Shown: one piece after another, positions 60,648 through 64,000 of the stretch
Layout of the letters: every line of letters starts with the position of its first letter
Numbering within the stretch: position 1 is the first letter of the stretch
Origin: Halobacterium hubeiense
GTDB lineage: Archaea > Halobacteriota > Halobacteria > Halobacteriales > Halobacteriaceae
Assembly (NCBI RefSeq): GCF_001488575.1
Contig: NZ_LN831302.1
Span: 1-64,000 of the forward strand
Length of the DNA stretch: 64,000 bases
Reading direction: 5' to 3'
The notes under the pieces: model-generated
Database searches by the model: none
The model's input: the letters and a program-made list of their open reading frames with translations, nothing else
Told to the model about the DNA's origin: nothing
Program-made: the position numbers and the translations under genes

Positions 60648-63377
60648 GTGACTGACCTCCTGTCGCTCTCCGGCCTGCGGACGCAGTTCGAGACCGAACG
60701 CGGCGCGGTGAAGGCCGTGGACGGCATCGACCTCACCATCGAGGAGGGCGAGACCGTCGGCCTCGTCGGCGAGTCCGGCTCCGGGAAGAGCGTCACGGCA
60801 CTGTCGGCGATGGACCTCGTCGACGACCCCGGTGACGTCGTGGACGGGCGCGTGACGTTCCGCGCGGCGGACCTCGCCGCGGACCTCGCGGGCGACTTCG
60901 AGGGGAGCGTCGTCCCCTATCCGTTCGAACTCGTGGACGCGGTCTGGGAAGTCGTCGGCGACCTCCGCGTCGGCGAGGGCGTCGAGTCGATGCCCGCGGA
61001 ACTGCGCGGGATGGCCGACGACCTCGCGGGCGAGGACGACCCCGCGGCCCTCGCGGACTCCCTGCGGGAGGCCGCCGACCGGCTGGCCGACGGCGCGACA
61101 GAGTCCGTCGTCGCTGACACCCTCGAAACCGCCATCGAGGACGCCGACGACGGCTTCGTCTACGTGGACGACGACGCGCGCGCTGACCTACTGAGCGGAG
61201 CGGACGCGGCCGACGTCGAGGTGACCGACGGCGTCCTCGACCTCACCGACGCGCCCGAGGAGGCGATGCGGAAGGTGCGGGGCGGCGAGATGGGGATGAT
61301 CTTCCAGGACCCGATGACGTCGCTGAACCCCGCGGTGACCGTCGGCGAGCAGGTCGCCGAGTCGCTGCGCCTCCACCGCTACGGTGACCGCAAGCGGGAC
61401 ACGTGGCTGAACGCGATTCGCGAGATTCTCCCGAAGGTCGGCGGCCGCGAGCACGACGAGGAGGTCTTCGAGGACGTCGTCGACATCCTCACGGAGGTCG
61501 GGATTCCGGAGGCGACGACCCGCCTCGACGAGTACCCCCACGAGTTCTCCGGGGGGATGCGCCAGCGCGTGCTCATCGCCATCGCGCTGGCGTGCCAGCC
61601 GCGGCTGCTGGTCGCCGACGAGCCGACGACGGCGCTGGACGTGACCATCCAAGCGCAGATTCTGGACCTCATCGACGACCTCCAGGAGGAGTTCGGGATG
61701 TCCGTGCTGATGATTACCCACGACCTCGGCGTGGTCGCGGAGACCTGCGACCGCGTGGCGGTGATGTACGCGGGCGAAATCGTCGAGGAGGGCCCCGTCG
61801 AGGAGATATTCCACAACCCCAGCCACCCGTACACGTACACGCTGCTGGAGTCGATTCCCACCGAGGACAAGGAGCGCCTGACGCCCATCGAGGGCAACGT
61901 CCCGGACCTCATCGACATGCCCGAGGGCTGCCACTTCGCGGACCGCTGCCCGTGGGCCCAGCCAGAGTGCCGGGAGGGCGAGATTCCGTTCCTCCAGCAC
62001 GGCCCCGAGGACGTCGACCACCGCTCGAAGTGCATCGTCCCGGAGTTCGACGAGAGCGAGTACGGCGTCGAGGGCGTCTCCTCGCGGACCGACCACGAGG
62101 TCGGCGAGCCGCTCGTGGAACTCCAGGAGATGCGCAAGTACTACGAGCAGGAGGACAGCTGGTTCGACCGGTTCTTCCCGGGCGAGGAGCCCAGCGTGAA
62201 GGCCGTGGACGGCGTCAGCCTCGACGTCCACGAGGGCGAGACGCTCGGCCTCGTCGGGGAGTCCGGCTGCGGGAAGTCCACGGCGGGCCGGGCGCTGCTC
62301 CACCTCGACCCGCCGACCGACGGCACGGTCGTGTTCGCGGGCGACGACCTCGGGAGCCTCTCGAAGACCGAACTCCGCGAGAAGCGCAAGGACATGCAGA
62401 TGGTGTTCCAGGATCCGATGTCGAGCCTGGACCCGCGGATGACGGTCGGGCAGACGGTGATGGAGCCGCTGAAGATTCACGAGCTCGCGGAGGGCCACCG
62501 CCGCCAGCGCGTCGTCGAACTCCTCGAAGAGGTGGGGCTGGACCCCAGCCAGTACGACCGCTATCCCCACGAGCTGTCGGGCGGGCAGCGCCAGCGCGTC
62601 GGCATCGCGCGGGCGCTGGCGGTCGACCCGGACTTCATCGTCGCCGACGAGCCCGTCTCGGCGCTGGACGTCTCCGTGCAGGCCCAGATTATCAACCTCA
62701 TGGAGGACCTCCAGGAGGAGTACGGGCTGACGTACCTGTTCATCGCCCACGACCTCTCCGTGGTGCGTCACATCTCCGACCGCGTGGCGGTGATGTACCT
62801 CGGGGAAATCGTGGAGGTCGCCGGGACGGACGAGCTGTTCGGCGACCCCAAGCACCCCTACACGAACGCGTTGCTGTCCGCGATTCCCGAGCCCGACCCG
62901 CTCGCGGAGACCGGCGACCGCACCATCCTGAAGGGGGACGTTCCCTCTCCCATCGACCCGCCGTCGGGCTGTCACTTCCGCACGCGGTGCCCGTCGGTGA
63001 TTCCGCCCGAGGACCTCGACATCGAGCAGGAGCGCTACCGCGAGGTGATGTTCTACCGGCAGCGCGTGGAGGCCCGGGACATCGACCTCGACGCCGCGCG
63101 CGAGCGGGCGGCCGACGCGGCGGCCGGCGACCGAGCAGTCGCGGACGGCGGTAGCGGCCTCCACGCGGTCCTCCACGACCAGTTCTTCGACGAGCCGCTC
63201 GCCGGCCGGGCGCGCGACGCGGTCGAGGAGTCGTTCGACCACCTCGCGGAGGGCGACTGGGAGGCCGCCGAAGACGTCCTCCGCGAGACCTTCGAGAGCG
63301 TCTGCGAGCGCGAGGACCCCCACCTCGGCGACGACGACCACCCCGCGGCGTGCCACCTGTTCGCGGACGCGGAGTGA
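60648..63377 (+). CDS. Peptide-type ABC transporter, fused double ATPase
   Basis: A 909-aa protein joining DppD- and DppF-like ATPases. First: Walker A GESGSGKS (about 41-48), Q-loop [11 protein letters not shown], signature FSGGMRQR, Walker [14 protein letters not shown] 120-residue insert (about 77-199) divides Walker A from the Q-loop. A C-terminal cysteine block [14 protein letters not shown] follows. Second: [40 protein letters not shown], with CHFRTRCP and a 140-residue tail. GTG 60648 preferred (GTG 60627 also in frame). Next to a binding-protein gene, so oligopeptide or nickel uptake is plausible. Confidence 0.9.
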   Translation: MTDLLSLSGLRTQFETERGAVKAVDGIDLTIEEGETVGLVGESGSGKSVTALSAMDLVDDPGDVVDGRVTFRAADLAADLAGDFEGSVVPYPFELVDAVWEVVGDLRVGEGVESMPAELRGMADDLAGEDDPAALADSLREAADRLADGATESVVADTLETAIEDADDGFVYVDDDARADLLSGADAADVEVTDGVLDLTDAPEEAMRKVRGGEMGMIFQDPMTSLNPAVTVGEQVAESLRLHRYGDRKRDTWLNAIREILPKVGGREHDEEVFEDVVDILTEVGIPEATTRLDEYPHEFSGGMRQRVLIAIALACQPRLLVADEPTTALDVTIQAQILDLIDDLQEEFGMSVLMITHDLGVVAETCDRVAVMYAGEIVEEGPVEEIFHNPSHPYTYTLLESIPTEDKERLTPIEGNVPDLIDMPEGCHFADRCPWAQPECREGEIPFLQHGPEDVDHRSKCIVPEFDESEYGVEGVSSRTDHEVGEPLVELQEMRKYYEQEDSWFDRFFPGEEPSVKAVDGVSLDVHEGETLGLVGESGCGKSTAGRALLHLDPPTDGTVVFAGDDLGSLSKTELREKRKDMQMVFQDPMSSLDPRMTVGQTVMEPLKIHELAEGHRRQRVVELLEEVGLDPSQYDRYPHELSGGQRQRVGIARALAVDPDFIVADEPVSALDVSVQAQIINLMEDLQEEYGLTYLFIAHDLSVVRHISDRVAVMYLGEIVEVAGTDELFGDPKHPYTNALLSAIPEPDPLAETGDRTILKGDVPSPIDPPSGCHFRTRCPSVIPPEDLDIEQERYREVMFYRQRVEARDIDLDAARERAADAAAGDRAVADGGSGLHAVLHDQFFDEPLAGRARDAVEESFDHLAEGDWEAAEDVLRETFESVCEREDPHLGDDDHPAACHLFADAE

Positions 63378-63488
63378 GCCCAGCGGCCGTCTGACCCCCT
63401 GCTCCCCGCGTCTGCGGTAATTTTCGCAGCTACCGAAGAGTGCCGAACGGGCATCCCCGCGGCGTGTGCCGGTTCCACCACTACTATC

Positions 63489-63506
63489 CGATACTATTAT
63501 TTAGGT
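63489..63506 (+). promoter_or_regulatory. Promoter of the binding-protein gene
   Basis: CGATACTATTATTTAGG contains a clear TATA box centred about 27 nt before ATG 63526, fitting a leaderless message separate from the ATPase gene. Confidence 0.65.
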
Positions 63507-63525
63507 CGCCGCCGGGCGTGGTGTT

Positions 63526-64000
63526 ATGGCAGGCAATGACAGTCAGGTCTCACGGCGCAGCTTCCTGAAGGCTGCCGGTACCGCAACCGTCGCCGCGACC
63601 GCGACGGGCTCGGTCGCCGGCTGTCTCGGCGGCGGCGGTGGCGGCGGCACGCTCCGGTACGGCCGGGGTTCGCACTCCCAGACGCTTGACCCGCACGCCA
63701 CCACCAGCGGGGAAGTCGCGAAGGTCACCAACCAGGCCTACGAGACGCTCATCGGCTTCCAGCCCGGCGAAGCCACGCTCACCGAGTCGCTGGCGACCGA
63801 CTGGACGATGGACGGCTCGAACGTCACCCTCCAGCTCCGCGAGGGCGTGACTTTCCACGACGGCACCGAGTTCACCGCCGACGACTTCATCGCCAGCTAC
63901 CGGCGCTTCGTCGACGAGGACTACGAGTACTACTTCGACGACGCCTCCGCGTACGGGCCGTTCACGCTCGGCAACTGGATCGACAGCGTCTCCAAGGACG
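63526..64000 (+). CDS. ABC transporter solute-binding lipoprotein (3' end outside window)
   Basis: The first 158 residues of a family 5 (peptide) binding protein. Tat signal SRRSFLKAAGTATVAATATG, lipobox VAGC, Gly linker, then TLRYGRGSHSQTLDPHATTS and LREGVTFHDGTEFTADDFIA, the SBP family 5 blocks. Held to the outer membrane face by lipid and feeding the fused ATPase next door through permeases expected beyond the window. Truncated by the window end, not broken. Confidence 0.9.
   Translation, partial: MAGNDSQVSRRSFLKAAGTATVAATATGSVAGCLGGGGGGGTLRYGRGSHSQTLDPHATTSGEVAKVTNQAYETLIGFQPGEATLTESLATDWTMDGSNVTLQLREGVTFHDGTEFTADDFIASYRRFVDEDYEYYFDDASAYGPFTLGNWIDSVSKD

Overview
The window looks like chromosome of an extremely halophilic archaeon, most likely Halobacterium or a close relative. 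The DNA is GC-rich with strong G/C bias at third positions, the proteins are very acidic, the proteins are archaeal or haloarchaeal types (Orc1/Cdc6, PolD small subunit, MC1, halocyanin, tRNA-splicing endonuclease), and there is one 16S-tRNA-Ala-23S-5S-tRNA-Cys operon behind four tandem archaeal promoters. The nos genes argue against a standard H. salinarum strain (inference).

Left part (0-9 kb): a chromosomal replication origin. An arvCBA (oapCBA) vesicle-GTPase operon points away from it, orc1 reads out of the other side, and between them two 26-nt identical inverted ORB repeats flank an AT-rich stretch. More ORB copies lie at the orc1 start, after orc1, and one inside the PolD small-subunit gene. 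A DoxX/membrane pair, a winged-helix regulator with a partner membrane protein, and signal peptidase follow.

9-33 kb: housekeeping genes. These are leuS, hsp20, pheA, a lipA plus 2-oxoacid dehydrogenase complex block (E1a, E1b, E2, E3), a MATE exporter, a Ski2-type helicase, a NucS-N-domain zinc-ribbon protein, endA-trpS, pheST, pyrD, and MC1. A 25-codon open frame ending in a Phe-rich stretch sits just before pheST.

33.3-41 kb: the rRNA operon. Bulge-helix-bulge processing stems can be drawn base by base for both 16S and 23S. The internal spacer carries a row of small hairpins, and the 23S-5S spacer holds a tRNA-like 3' half. tRNA-Cys follows, and tRNA-Lys lies on the opposite strand further on.

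41-54 kb: an M20 peptidase, a nitrite/sulfite reductase, and a beta-CASP nuclease, then a nitrous-oxide reduction cluster (halocyanin, nosZ, a NosB-position membrane protein, nosD, nosF, nosY). Halocyanin and nosZ share a duplicated upstream element. No nosL is present.

54-64 kb: ribosomal protein S6e, a DHH phosphoesterase, three universal stress proteins, small conserved haloarchaeal proteins, and the start of a peptide-type ABC transporter (fused double ATPase, then a Tat lipoprotein binding protein cut by the window end).

Several intergenic gaps carry hairpins with different stems but the same 11-nt loops. This is the most unusual sequence pattern in the window together with the Phe-rich leader frame. 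No transposase, IS element or CRISPR array was seen.
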